Source of the DNA: Mesorhizobium sp. SOD10
GTDB lineage: Bacteria; Pseudomonadota; Alphaproteobacteria; Rhizobiales; Rhizobiaceae
Direction: 5' to 3'
DNA length: 64,000 nucleotides
Assembly: GCA_000824805.1 (NCBI GenBank)
Contig: CCNA01000001.1
Span: forward strand, 310,001 to 374,000
Of this stretch, positions 37,644 through 46,317 are shown in pieces. The notes under the pieces were generated by a model. The model searched no databases and had not been told where the DNA came from. It saw only the letters and a list, made by a program, of their open reading frames with translations. The position numbers and the translations under genes are program-made. Position 1 is the first letter of the stretch, and each line of letters opens with the position of its first letter.

Positions 37644-38471
37644 TCAGTTCGTGGCGACTTTCGCCTTGCCCTTGTCCTGATCCTTCAACTGGCTCCAGGC
37701 GTTCTGCTGGGCGAGCATCTGCCGCAGATAGGCGATGTTGGCCTGCGCCTGCTCGGGCGACAGTTCCTGCGAGGCGATCTTCTCGGCCTCGTCGAAGCGG
37801 CCCTGCAGCCCGACGACCAGCGCGAGGTTCTGCCGTACCCTGCTGTCGGCGCCAGGCTGCTGCGCGGCCGAGCGCATATAGGTCTCCGCCGTGCGCAGGT
37901 CGCCTTCGAGCACATAGGACATGCCGAGATTGGACAGCACCGAAGGTTCGTTCGGCTTCAGTTCCAGCGCCTTGCGATAGTCCTGCCGCGCTTCGTCCTT
38001 CTGACCCATCTGGTCGAGAATGGCGGCTTCCGCCGACACCAGCTTCCAGTCCGGATATTCGGGCGTCTGCGCGCGCCGCACCGCATCGAGGGCCGGCTCG
38101 AACTGGCCGTTGGCGGCAAGCGCCTTGCCATAGGCTGCAAGCACGTCGCGATCTTTGGGATAGGCGATCGCCAGCTTGCGCATCACCGCCAGCGACTGGG
38201 CGGCGTCGCCGTCCATCTGCAGCGCCGCCGCGAAATTCATCGCCAGTCGCTTGTCGTTCGGATTGCGGGCGTAGGATTGGCCGAGCCTGGACGTGGCCGT
38301 CCGCAATTCGCTGGCCGACATCGTTTCCAGCGGCCTGCTGTCGGAGCGGGAGATGGAGCCGGTGGTGAACTTGCTGGTGCTGCCGCAGCCTGCGACGCTG
38401 GCCGCCAATGCCGCCATGAAGGCGGTAGTGATGAGACGCTTGGCTGTAAGGTTCAAGGCTGTGGTAGGCAT
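37644..38471 (-). CDS. tadD: TadD-like TPR lipoprotein
   Basis: The product (275 residues from this ATG) has a lipoprotein signal with lipobox VAGC. About four tetratricopeptide repeats follow (for example DWKLVSAEAAILDQMGQKDEARQDYRKALEL and PSVLSNLGMSYVLEGDLRTAETYMRSA, both shortened: AILDQMGQKDEARQDY, NLGMSYVLEGDLRTAE). TadD pilotin-like lipoproteins are part of Tad loci, and the convergent position next to tadC supports this. Another ATG six codons upstream is possible. Confidence 0.88.
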   Translation of the reverse strand: MPTTALNLTAKRLITTAFMAALAASVAGCGSTSKFTTGSISRSDSRPLETMSASELRTATSRLGQSYARNPNDKRLAMNFAAALQMDGDAAQSLAVMRKLAIAYPKDRDVLAAYGKALAANGQFEPALDAVRRAQTPEYPDWKLVSAEAAILDQMGQKDEARQDYRKALELKPNEPSVLSNLGMSYVLEGDLRTAETYMRSAAQQPGADSRVRQNLALVVGLQGRFDEAEKIASQELSPEQAQANIAYLRQMLAQQNAWSQLKDQDKGKAKVATN

Positions 38472-38597
38472 CTGCGGCCCGGTCTCCATTCCTGTGCGGC
38501 CATTGGCTGGCCGTCTTCCCTCCCGCAGAAATATTCTGTTAACCCTAACGGACCGTTAAGAAGCGCCGACTCAAGCTGTTCGGCCGGAGATCATTAC

Positions 38598-39965
38598 ATG
38601 CCTGTAGAACTCGTTGAGCAGAAGCCGGAAGCCGCCTTGCCTGTCTTTCTGGTGCCAAAGGACGCCCTTGAAGCCTCCGCGCTGCCCCCCGCCGCCGTCG
38701 CATGGGCAAGAGCAAACGGCTTTTCCGGCGAGGCAGGGCGCACGCTGGTCCTGCCGCGCGAGGGCGGCAGCCTTGCCGGCGCATTGTTCGGCACCGGCGA
38801 TGGCGAAAGCGTTCTTGCCCTCGGCGCGCTCGCAAGGTCGTTGCCGGAGGGCGATTGGCATTTCGCGTCGGCGATCGCGCAGCCTGATCTCGCCGCGCTC
38901 GCCCTGGTCCTCGGGGGCTACGTCTTCACCCGCTACGGCAAGAAACCCGGCAGAGCTTTGCGCTTTGCGCTTCCTGAGGGCGCCGACGCCGCGCATGTCC
39001 GCCGCGTCGCCGACAGCGTGTTCCTGACACGCGACCTCGTCAACACGCCGACCAGCGACCTGGGGCCGCTTGAACTGGAGGAAGCCACCCGGAAACTCGC
39101 GGCCGCCCATGGCGCCGATATCTCCGTGATCCATGGCGAAGATCTCCTCGCGCGGAACTTCCCTATGATCCATGCCGTGGGCCGGGCTTCGACCGGCGCG
39201 CCTCGGCTGATCGACATGATCTGGGGACCGGGCGATGCGCCGAAGGTGACGCTGGTCGGCAAGGGCGTCTGCTTCGACACCGGCGGCCTCGACATCAAGC
39301 CATCGGCCGGCATGCTTTTGATGAAGAAGGATATGGGCGGCGCCGCCAACGTGCTGGGCCTTGCTTCCATGATCATGGCGGCGAAATTGAATGTCCGGCT
39401 GCGCGTGCTGATCCCCGCCGTCGAGAATTCGATCGCCGGCAATGCCTTCCGGCCTGGCGATGTGTTGAGGGGCCGCAAGGGCATCACCGTCGAGATCGGC
39501 AACACCGACGCAGAAGGCAGGCTGATCCTGGCCGATGCGCTGGCGCTGGCCGATGAGGAGCAGCCCGCTTTGCTCATCGACATGGCAACGCTGACCGGTG
39601 CCGCGCGTGTCGCGCTGGGACCCGATCTGCCGCCTTTCTACACCAACGACGAAACGCTTGCCGCCGATCTGAGCGCGGCGTCCGTCAAGGTCGAGGACTC
39701 GCTGTGGCGTATGCCGCTGTGGCGTCCCTACGACGCGAAGCTTTCCTCGAAGATCGCCGACATCAACAATGTGACGACCGACGGTTTTGCCGGGTCGATC
39801 ACGGCGGCACTTTTCCTCAAGCGCTTCGTCGAGAAGACCCGCAGCTGGGCGCATTTCGACATCTTCGCCTGGAACCCGGCCGATCGTCCCCACGGCCTGA
39901 CCGGCGGCGAGGCGCAAGGCATCCGCGCGCTGGAGCAGGTCATCGCCGGACGTTTTGGAGCGTAG
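38598..39965 (+). CDS. Leucyl aminopeptidase family protein (M17)
   Basis: This 455-residue cytosolic metallopeptidase removes N-terminal amino acids. The M17 signature NTDAEGRL is present. The metal and catalytic residues lie in GKGVCFDTGGLDIKPSAGM, KKDMGGAANV and the signature, and the chain ends in HLTGGEAQGIRAL-like sequence. The open frame reaches back to 38277 across the antisense TPR gene, but the ATG at 38598 gives the family length. No nearby gene suggests a special substrate. Confidence 0.93.
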   Translation: MPVELVEQKPEAALPVFLVPKDALEASALPPAAVAWARANGFSGEAGRTLVLPREGGSLAGALFGTGDGESVLALGALARSLPEGDWHFASAIAQPDLAALALVLGGYVFTRYGKKPGRALRFALPEGADAAHVRRVADSVFLTRDLVNTPTSDLGPLELEEATRKLAAAHGADISVIHGEDLLARNFPMIHAVGRASTGAPRLIDMIWGPGDAPKVTLVGKGVCFDTGGLDIKPSAGMLLMKKDMGGAANVLGLASMIMAAKLNVRLRVLIPAVENSIAGNAFRPGDVLRGRKGITVEIGNTDAEGRLILADALALADEEQPALLIDMATLTGAARVALGPDLPPFYTNDETLAADLSAASVKVEDSLWRMPLWRPYDAKLSSKIADINNVTTDGFAGSITAALFLKRFVEKTRSWAHFDIFAWNPADRPHGLTGGEAQGIRALEQVIAGRFGA

Positions 39966-40021
39966 CGGCGAGACGCTGCCACTGAAACGGAACCGAAACA
40001 ATTTGCCGGCATGCTTGGGCG

Positions 40022-40372
40022 ATGTCGATCTCGATGCGCCCAAGCCAGGCCTTGCGACTGTGGCAGCAGGTGATGCTGGCCCAGGTGCGCGCTGGCGAGC
40101 CCGATCTCACCATGCGCCAGACGGCGATCCTGTTCACCATCTACCTCGATCCGCCGCCGCACACGGTGCGCGGGCTTGCAGCAAAACTCAATGTCACCAA
40201 GCCGGTCATCACCCGGGCGCTCGACACGATGGGCGCGCTGAAGCTGGTATCGCGCCATCGCGACGAGCTCGACAAGCGCAATGTGCTGATCCGGCGCACG
40301 GTGGAAGGCGCGCTCTTTGTCGAGCGCTTCGGCGATGGTATCGTTGCCCGGGCGCACGAACTGCCCATCTGA
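40022..40372 (+). CDS. Small MarR-like winged-helix regulator
   Basis: The 116-residue protein shows a MarR-type core: LTMRQTAILFTIYLDPPPHTVRGLAAKLNVTKPVITRALDTM in outline (helix, then recognition helix in VTKPVITRALDTM), followed by the wing (SRHRDELDKRNVLIRRT). It is shorter than typical MarR proteins and lacks a long C-terminal dimer helix. It starts 57 bases after the aminopeptidase gene and ends 27 bases before the NlpC/P60 gene, so the three may be co-transcribed. The ligand is unknown. Confidence 0.82.
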   Translation: MSISMRPSQALRLWQQVMLAQVRAGEPDLTMRQTAILFTIYLDPPPHTVRGLAAKLNVTKPVITRALDTMGALKLVSRHRDELDKRNVLIRRTVEGALFVERFGDGIVARAHELPI

Positions 40373-40398
40373 CCTCATTCTGAGAACTGGATATCGAT

Positions 40399-41259
40399 TT
40401 GACCGCCAGGGATGCCCGCCTTCATGCCTTCCGCTCCGACCTTGCCGATGCGAGGCTGAAGGGCGAGGTCGCCGCCGACCGCTTCGTCACCGGCCGCCCG
40501 GCGCGGATCACGGCCGCTGTCGCCGATCTGCGCAAGGCGCCGCGCCCCGATGCGGGGGTGAACACGCAAGCGCTGTTCGGCGACGACGTGCTCGTCTTCG
40601 AGGATGCGGAAGGCTGGGCCTGGGTACAGGCCGAGCGCGACGGCTATGTCGGCTATGTGGCGGACAATCTTCTTGGCGTGCGCGACCATGCACCCACGCA
40701 CATCGTTTCCGTGCCGCGCACTTTCCTCTATCCGGGCCCCGATCTGCGTTTTCCGATCAGCGGACAGTTGTCGATGGGCTCGACTGTGACGGTGACCGGT
40801 TCTGCCGAAACACGCGGCACGCATTACGCGCTGCTGCCATCCGGCCAGGCGGTCATCGCCCGCCATTTGCGGCCGCCCGCCGAGCTGGCCGAGGATTACG
40901 TCACGGTCGCCGAGAGCTTCCTTGGCACGCCCTATCTCTGGGGCGGTGTCTCGGGCTTCGGCATCGACTGCTCCGGCCTCGTGCAGCTGGCGATGCGCAT
41001 GACGGGCAAGGATGTCCTGCGCGACTCCGATATGCAGGCAGCGTCGATCGGCACGCCGTTCGAACCGGCTGCGGACTATTCAGGTCTCCGACGTGGCGAC
41101 CTCGTCTTCTGGAAAGGTCACGTCGCGATCATGACCGACGAAAAGAACATGATCCACGCCAACGGTCACACCATGCTGGTCTCGCGCGAGGGGCTGAAGG
41201 AAGCGGTCCAGCGCATCGGCTATCTCTATGGCGGCCCGACGGGTTTCAGGAGGCCGTAG
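40399..41259 (+). CDS. NlpC/P60 cell-wall hydrolase with SH3 domains
   Basis: The 286-residue protein has two SH3-like domains (about 45-155) and a C-terminal NlpC/P60 cysteine peptidase domain (about 165-280). Cysteine is in GIDCSGLVQLA, one histidine in KGHVAIMTD and another in HANGHTM. Such enzymes cut the stem peptide of peptidoglycan, usually gamma-D-glutamyl-diaminopimelate. No signal peptide is visible at the assigned TTG start, which is odd for a wall enzyme. Either export is non-classical or the enzyme recycles muropeptides in the cytoplasm. Confidence 0.88.
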   Translation: MTARDARLHAFRSDLADARLKGEVAADRFVTGRPARITAAVADLRKAPRPDAGVNTQALFGDDVLVFEDAEGWAWVQAERDGYVGYVADNLLGVRDHAPTHIVSVPRTFLYPGPDLRFPISGQLSMGSTVTVTGSAETRGTHYALLPSGQAVIARHLRPPAELAEDYVTVAESFLGTPYLWGGVSGFGIDCSGLVQLAMRMTGKDVLRDSDMQAASIGTPFEPAADYSGLRRGDLVFWKGHVAIMTDEKNMIHANGHTMLVSREGLKEAVQRIGYLYGGPTGFRRP

Positions 41260-41364
41260 CCCCAGCCTTTCCCTATCTCCCACAAGGGAAAGGAAAAGGG
41301 ACGTTGATCCCCTTTTGTTCCGATTTTCCTTGGCGATTGTCTGCCGCCGCGCTAACTCTTGCGC

Positions 41365-43896
41365 GTGACCGAGCAGCCGCGCCTTGCCGAACGGAATGCC
41401 GCCGTCCTGCTGCCTGAGCCATTCGTCAAATGGTTCGGCCAAAAGGGCTGGTCGCCACGCGCCCATCAATTGGACCTGCTGGCGAAGGCGCAAAGCGGCC
41501 AATCGGCGCTGCTGATCGCGCCGACCGGGGCCGGCAAGACGCTGGCCGGTTTTTTGCCGTCGCTGACCGAGCTCGCCAACCGTCCCAAGCGAAAGCCAGG
41601 CGAAGCCCGCCGCGGCATCCACACACTCTACATTTCGCCGCTCAAGGCGTTAGCCGTCGACATCGAGCGCAATCTCGGCAAGCCGGTCGAGGAGATCGGC
41701 CTGCCCGTGACCATTGAGACCCGCACCGGCGACACGCCTTCGCACAAGCGCCAGCGGCAGAAATTGGTGCCCCCGGACATCCTGCTGACCACGCCCGAGC
41801 AGCTTGCGCTGCTGATCGCCTCGAACGACGCCAGACGCTTCTTCGAGGAATTGCGCTATGTGGTGCTCGACGAATTGCATTCATTGGTCACTTCCAAGCG
41901 TGGGCATCTGCTGGCGCTCGGCCTGGCGCGCTTACGCGCCTTTGTCCCCGGGTTGCAGACCATAGGCCTGTCGGCCACCGTGGCGGAGCCCGACGAGTTG
42001 CGCCGCTGGCTGGTCAGCCAGGCGTCTCCCGGCGCTATGTCCGAGATCATCGTCGTCACGGGCGGCGCGAAGCCCGAGATATCGATCCTCGACTCGGAAG
42101 AGCGGGTGCCCTGGGCCGGGCACTCCGCCCGCTACGCCACACCCGAGATCTACCGCGAGATCAAGCGGCACAAGACCACGCTGCTCTTCGTCAACACCCG
42201 CAGCCAAGCCGAGTTGCTGTTCCAGGAGCTATGGCGCGTCAATGAGGACACGCTGCCGATCGCGCTCCATCACGGCTCCCTGGACGTCGCTCAGCGCCGC
42301 CGCGTCGAGAAGGCCATGGGCGAAAATGCGTTGCGCGCCATCGTCGCCACCTCGACGCTCGATCTCGGTATCGACTGGGGCGATGTCGATCTGGTGGTGC
42401 ATGTCGGCGCGCCGAAGGGCGCCAGCCGCCTGGCGCAGCGCATCGGCCGCGCCAACCACCGGATGGACGAGCCGTCCAAGGCGATCCTCATTCCTGCCAA
42501 TCGCTTCGAAGTGCTGGAGTGCCGAGCCGCGCTCGACGCCAATTATCTCGGCGCCCAGGACACGCCGCCGCTGGTCAATGGCGGGCTCGACGTCTTGGCG
42601 CAACACGTGCTGGGCTGCGCCTGCGGCGCGCCGTTTCACGCCGACACGCTGTTCAATGAAGTGAGGACCGCTGCCCCCTACGCCAGTCTTGATCGGCAGA
42701 CTTTTGACCGCGTCATCGACTTCGTGGCCACCGGCGGCTACGCGCTGAGAAATTACGAGCGCTATGCCCGCATCCGGCAGACCAAGGAAGGCTTGTGGCG
42801 GGTTTCAAATCCGGGCGTCGCCCAGCAATACAGGCTCAATGTCGGCACCATCATCGAAGTGCCGGCGCTCAATGTACGTTATGTGCACGCCGGCAGCAGG
42901 GGGGCGGCCTCGCGCGGCGGCAGGGTGCTGGGAAAGATCGAGGAAGCATTCCTGGAGACTTTGGTGCACGGCGATACCTTCATGTTCGCCGGCAAGATCT
43001 TGCGCTTCGAAGGCATTCGCGAGAACGAGTGCTTCGTCTCGAACGCGCCCGGCAGCGACGCGAAGGTGCCCTATTATGGCGGTGGCAAATTCCCGCTTTC
43101 GACCTACCTCGCCGAGCAGGTGCGGGCCATGCTCGACGACCCGCAACGCTGGAAGAAACTGCCCGAGCAGGTGGCGGATTGGCTGCGGTTTCAGGCGGAC
43201 AAGTCCGTCCTGCCGAAACGCGACGACCTGTTGATCGAGACTTTCCCACGCGGCAACCGCTATTACCTCGTGGCCTATCCGTTTGAGGGGAGGCTTGCGC
43301 ATCAGACGCTCGGCATGCTGCTGACGCGACGGCTCGACCGGGCGGGAGCCAAGCCAGTCGGTTTTGTTGCCACAGACTATGCGCTGGCCATCTGGTCGCT
43401 GGCCGATATGGGCTGGATGTTCAGGAACAGAAAACCGTCGCTGGCCACGCTGTTCGATCAAGACATGCTGGGCGATGATCTCGAAGCCTGGTTTGCCGAC
43501 AGCTGGCTGCTGAAGCGCACCTTCCGCAACTGCGCGCTGATTTCCGGACTGATCGAAAAGCGCCACCCAGGCAAGGAGAAAAGCGGCCGCCAGGTGACCG
43601 TTTCGACCGACCTCATCTATGACGTGCTGCGCAGCCATGAACCCGACCATATTCTGCTGCAGGCCACCCGTACGGATGCCGCGACCGGATTGCTCGATGT
43701 CAGCAGACTTGCCGAGATGCTCTCGCGCATCCGCGGTCGAATCGTGCATAAGAAGCTCGAACAGATATCGCCGCTCGCCGTGCCGATCATGCTCGAAATC
43801 GGCAAGATGCCGGTGCATGGCGAAGCGGACGAGACGCTGTTGATGGATGCCGCGACGCTCGTCGAAGAGGCCATGGGCCCTGAGATGACGGAGTGA
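41365..43896 (+). CDS. Ligase-associated DNA damage response DEXH helicase (Lhr family)
   Basis: The 843-residue protein is an Lhr-type superfamily 2 helicase. It has Walker A APTGAGKTLAGFLPS (about 50-65), the DExH box VVLDELHSL, SAT motif GLSATVAEPDEL, motif VI QRIGRANHRM and a C-terminal Lhr-associated region. In many bacteria this helicase is linked to a metallophosphoesterase (PdeM), an exonuclease and an ATP-dependent DNA ligase. Here only PdeM is adjacent and overlapping or nearly so. I take the GTG at 41365 as start. A TTG two codons earlier is also possible. Confidence 0.93.
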   Translation: MTEQPRLAERNAAVLLPEPFVKWFGQKGWSPRAHQLDLLAKAQSGQSALLIAPTGAGKTLAGFLPSLTELANRPKRKPGEARRGIHTLYISPLKALAVDIERNLGKPVEEIGLPVTIETRTGDTPSHKRQRQKLVPPDILLTTPEQLALLIASNDARRFFEELRYVVLDELHSLVTSKRGHLLALGLARLRAFVPGLQTIGLSATVAEPDELRRWLVSQASPGAMSEIIVVTGGAKPEISILDSEERVPWAGHSARYATPEIYREIKRHKTTLLFVNTRSQAELLFQELWRVNEDTLPIALHHGSLDVAQRRRVEKAMGENALRAIVATSTLDLGIDWGDVDLVVHVGAPKGASRLAQRIGRANHRMDEPSKAILIPANRFEVLECRAALDANYLGAQDTPPLVNGGLDVLAQHVLGCACGAPFHADTLFNEVRTAAPYASLDRQTFDRVIDFVATGGYALRNYERYARIRQTKEGLWRVSNPGVAQQYRLNVGTIIEVPALNVRYVHAGSRGAASRGGRVLGKIEEAFLETLVHGDTFMFAGKILRFEGIRENECFVSNAPGSDAKVPYYGGGKFPLSTYLAEQVRAMLDDPQRWKKLPEQVADWLRFQADKSVLPKRDDLLIETFPRGNRYYLVAYPFEGRLAHQTLGMLLTRRLDRAGAKPVGFVATDYALAIWSLADMGWMFRNRKPSLATLFDQDMLGDDLEAWFADSWLLKRTFRNCALISGLIEKRHPGKEKSGRQVTVSTDLIYDVLRSHEPDHILLQATRTDAATGLLDVSRLAEMLSRIRGRIVHKKLEQISPLAVPIMLEIGKMPVHGEADETLLMDAATLVEEAMGPEMTE

Positions 43897-43916
43897 AAGA
43901 GAGGGCCCAGAGGGGG

Positions 43917-44633
43917 ATGAATTTTTCGCTGTCGCGCGCAACGCTGATCGCCGAGGCCGACCTTGTCGGCATCGCCGGCGAGCGCGCGGTCTGCGACCGC
44001 CGCGGCGTGCTCTATTTCCCCGATCTGCGACTGCTCGCGGTCTCCGACCTGCATCTCGAAAAAGGTTCTTCCTTTGCCCGGCGCGGCGCGCTGATCCCGC
44101 CTTACGACACCGGCGCCACCTTGCTGCGGCTGCAGGCGGTCATTGCCGACTACCAACCGCGCATCGTCGTCAGCCTGGGCGACTCCTTCCACGATGGTGG
44201 CGGCGCCCAGCGCATGCATCAGAGTTTTCGCGAACAGCTGGAGGCTATGATGGCCGGCCGCGACTGGTTCTGGGTCGCCGGCAACCACGACCCGGAAGCG
44301 CCAGCCGACCTGCCCGGCGAGACGGTCAAGGAACTCGCCGTCGGTTCGCTGCTCTTCCGTCACGAACCGTCGAAAACCCGGGTCGAAGGCGAGATCGCCG
44401 GCCACCTCCATCCTTGCGCGCGCATCGTCCAGCGCGGCCGCTCGGTCCGGCGGCGCTGTTTTGCCGGCGATGGCGGCCGCATGATCATGCCGGCCTTCGG
44501 CGCCTATACCGGCTCGCTCAACGTGCTCGACCGCGCCTATGCCGGCCTGTTCCGCCTGGAAACGCTTGTTGCCTATATGCTTGGCGCCGAGCGCATCTTT
44601 GCCATCTCCGGCTCGATGCTGCGGCCGGGCTGA
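43917..44633 (+). CDS. pdeM: Ligase-associated DNA damage response endonuclease PdeM
   Basis: The 238-residue protein is a calcineurin-like metallophosphoesterase of the PdeM type. Metal ligands are visible in VSDLHLEKGSSFARRG, SLGDSFHDGGG, VAGNHDPE and GHLHPCARI. PdeM has been described as an endonuclease associated with the ligase/helicase system. A GTG at 43893 that overlaps the helicase stop could add eight residues. I prefer the ATG at 43917. It converges with soeC at a 4-base gap. Confidence 0.9.
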   Translation: MNFSLSRATLIAEADLVGIAGERAVCDRRGVLYFPDLRLLAVSDLHLEKGSSFARRGALIPPYDTGATLLRLQAVIADYQPRIVVSLGDSFHDGGGAQRMHQSFREQLEAMMAGRDWFWVAGNHDPEAPADLPGETVKELAVGSLLFRHEPSKTRVEGEIAGHLHPCARIVQRGRSVRRRCFAGDGGRMIMPAFGAYTGSLNVLDRAYAGLFRLETLVAYMLGAERIFAISGSMLRPG

Positions 44634-44637
44634 GACG

Positions 44638-45576
44638 CTACTCTCGTCCGTAGTAGAGCGTGACCGTATGCTTCGCTTCGGCGAAGAACAGCCAGCGCTC
44701 GACCAGCATGCCGGCGAGCTGCGCGACGGTCGCAAGCACGGACGCGATCGCGCCCAAGGGCCATGGCAGGAAGAACACAGTCGCCAGCAGGATGGCAGGC
44801 ACGGCGAAGGCCAACACCTGCGTAATCAGTCGCAGCTTGGCGCTGTGCTTGCGCGCGATGCGGAAACCCATTTCTTTCAGCACATAGTTCTCTTCCGTGT
44901 GCGGCCATTCGATCGACCGCACCGTGCCGCCGGCGAGTCCGGTCGCGGTATTGGCATTTGTCGGAATCTCCAGCCGGTCATTGTAGCGCCAGGTCGCAAG
45001 CTTCCAGCCCCAGCCGGCGAGCGTGGCAAGGAGGGCCCAGGACAGAACCGCCGTCGAACCCAGCTTGAACGCCTGAAGCCAGGCGTTGGCGAGAACGCCT
45101 CCGGTCATCGCCGAGAAAATAAGATAAGCTGGCAAAGTATAGCGGCTGTGCCACTGCGCGATCGGCTTCAGCGAGGCATAGATCATGCCGGTCGCGCACA
45201 CTGTCGTGACCGCACCCCCCGCCGCCAGCAGGCCGGCGACAGCGACCCAGCCGCCGCTCTTGCCGAGAAACACCCAGCCGATGCCGAACATACAAGCCGG
45301 AATGAAGGTCGTGACCGACGCCACGCCTTCGCGCGAAAGCCATGAGCTGCGCCATTGCGACAAGGCTCGCCAGGCGCGCTCGGGACGGCCGAGATGGCCG
45401 GCGGAGGACAACAGCCCTGCCGCAATCAGGCCGAGCGATAATCCCATGCCGACAAGGCCAAGCCAGAAATCGGCAGGAGTGAATCCCAACCCGCCAAGCA
45501 AGCCGAGCAGCGTCAGCAGGCCGTAGCCGGCGCCGGTGGCGGTGGTGAAGAAGACGACCGAGAAAGCGGGATGCAT
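44638..45576 (-). CDS. soeC: DmsC/SoeC-like membrane anchor subunit
   Basis: The 312-residue, mostly hydrophobic protein has about eight membrane helices and resembles the DmsC anchor of DMSO-reductase-type enzymes. It hands electrons to or takes them from the quinone pool. It is the third gene of a catalytic/Fe-S/anchor operon, 6 bases after the Fe-S subunit. Because the catalytic subunit lacks a Tat signal, the complex should face the cytoplasm, like SoeABC sulfite:quinone oxidoreductase. The symbol is by inference. Confidence 0.8.
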   Translation of the reverse strand: MHPAFSVVFFTTATGAGYGLLTLLGLLGGLGFTPADFWLGLVGMGLSLGLIAAGLLSSAGHLGRPERAWRALSQWRSSWLSREGVASVTTFIPACMFGIGWVFLGKSGGWVAVAGLLAAGGAVTTVCATGMIYASLKPIAQWHSRYTLPAYLIFSAMTGGVLANAWLQAFKLGSTAVLSWALLATLAGWGWKLATWRYNDRLEIPTNANTATGLAGGTVRSIEWPHTEENYVLKEMGFRIARKHSAKLRLITQVLAFAVPAILLATVFFLPWPLGAIASVLATVAQLAGMLVERWLFFAEAKHTVTLYYGRE

Positions 45577-45582
45577 GGTCGG

Positions 45583-46317
45583 CTAGTTCGAAAGCATGCG
45601 GTCGACCCAGCCGAGGAACCCGCCCTCGGCCCGGATCGGCTCCAGCGCCGGCGCGTCCACCTTGGCTGCCCGGCCGCTGCGGGCGCGCGGCGGCAGATAT
45701 TTGTTGGTCGGCTGATAGCCGAGCTCCGGCATCAGCGCCACGCCGCCGCGCTCTTCCACCAGTTGCGAAATCGCCGAAACCGGATCGCCGAGATCGCCGA
45801 AATGCCGGGCGCTGGTCGGGCAGGCGGCGACGCAGGCCGGCACGCGATCGTCTTCGGCCAGATTCTCGTTGTAGATGCGGTCGACGCAGAGCGTGCATTT
45901 CTTCATCACGCCGACATCGGTGTCGAACTCGCGCGCGCCATAGGGACAGGCCCAGCTGCAGAGCTTGCAGCCGATGCATTTATCCTCGTCGACCAGCACG
46001 ATGCCGTCCGAAGCGCGCTTGTAGGAGGCGCCGGTCGGGCAGACGGTGACGCAGGCTGGCTGCTCGCAATGCAGGCAGGAGCGCGGGAAATTCACCGTGC
46101 GGCCGCCCAACTCCGTCGTGTGCTCGTAACTATGCACCCGGTTGAACCAGACGCCGTCGGCATGCCCGCCATAGGGGTCGATATCTGTCAGCGGCGCCAT
46201 ATGGCCGCCGGTGTTCCACTCCTTGCAGGCGGTCACGCAGGCCTGGCAGCCGACGCAGGTGTCGAGGTCGATGACGAGGCCGAGTTTCTTGTCGGTATGC
46301 GAGGGAAGGCAGGTCAT
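45583..46317 (-). CDS. soeB: Four-cluster [4Fe-4S] ferredoxin subunit, SoeB/DmsB-like
   Basis: The 244-residue protein has four cysteine groups for [4Fe-4S] clusters: DTCVGCQACVTACKEW, CLHCEQPACVTVCPTGA, CIGCKLCSWACPYGA, and KCTLCVDR with ACVAACPTSARHFGD. It relays electrons between the molybdenum subunit and the membrane anchor. Its ATG overlaps the catalytic-subunit stop by 4 bases. The arrangement and length match SoeB/DmsB/PhsB-type subunits. Confidence 0.9.
   Translation of the reverse strand: MTCLPSHTDKKLGLVIDLDTCVGCQACVTACKEWNTGGHMAPLTDIDPYGGHADGVWFNRVHSYEHTTELGGRTVNFPRSCLHCEQPACVTVCPTGASYKRASDGIVLVDEDKCIGCKLCSWACPYGAREFDTDVGVMKKCTLCVDRIYNENLAEDDRVPACVAACPTSARHFGDLGDPVSAISQLVEERGGVALMPELGYQPTNKYLPPRARSGRAAKVDAPALEPIRAEGGFLGWVDRMLSN

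Noticed and set aside
38277..38597. Upstream extension of the aminopeptidase frame
   Set aside because: The extension lies antisense to the TPR lipoprotein gene. The ATG at 38598 gives normal family length.
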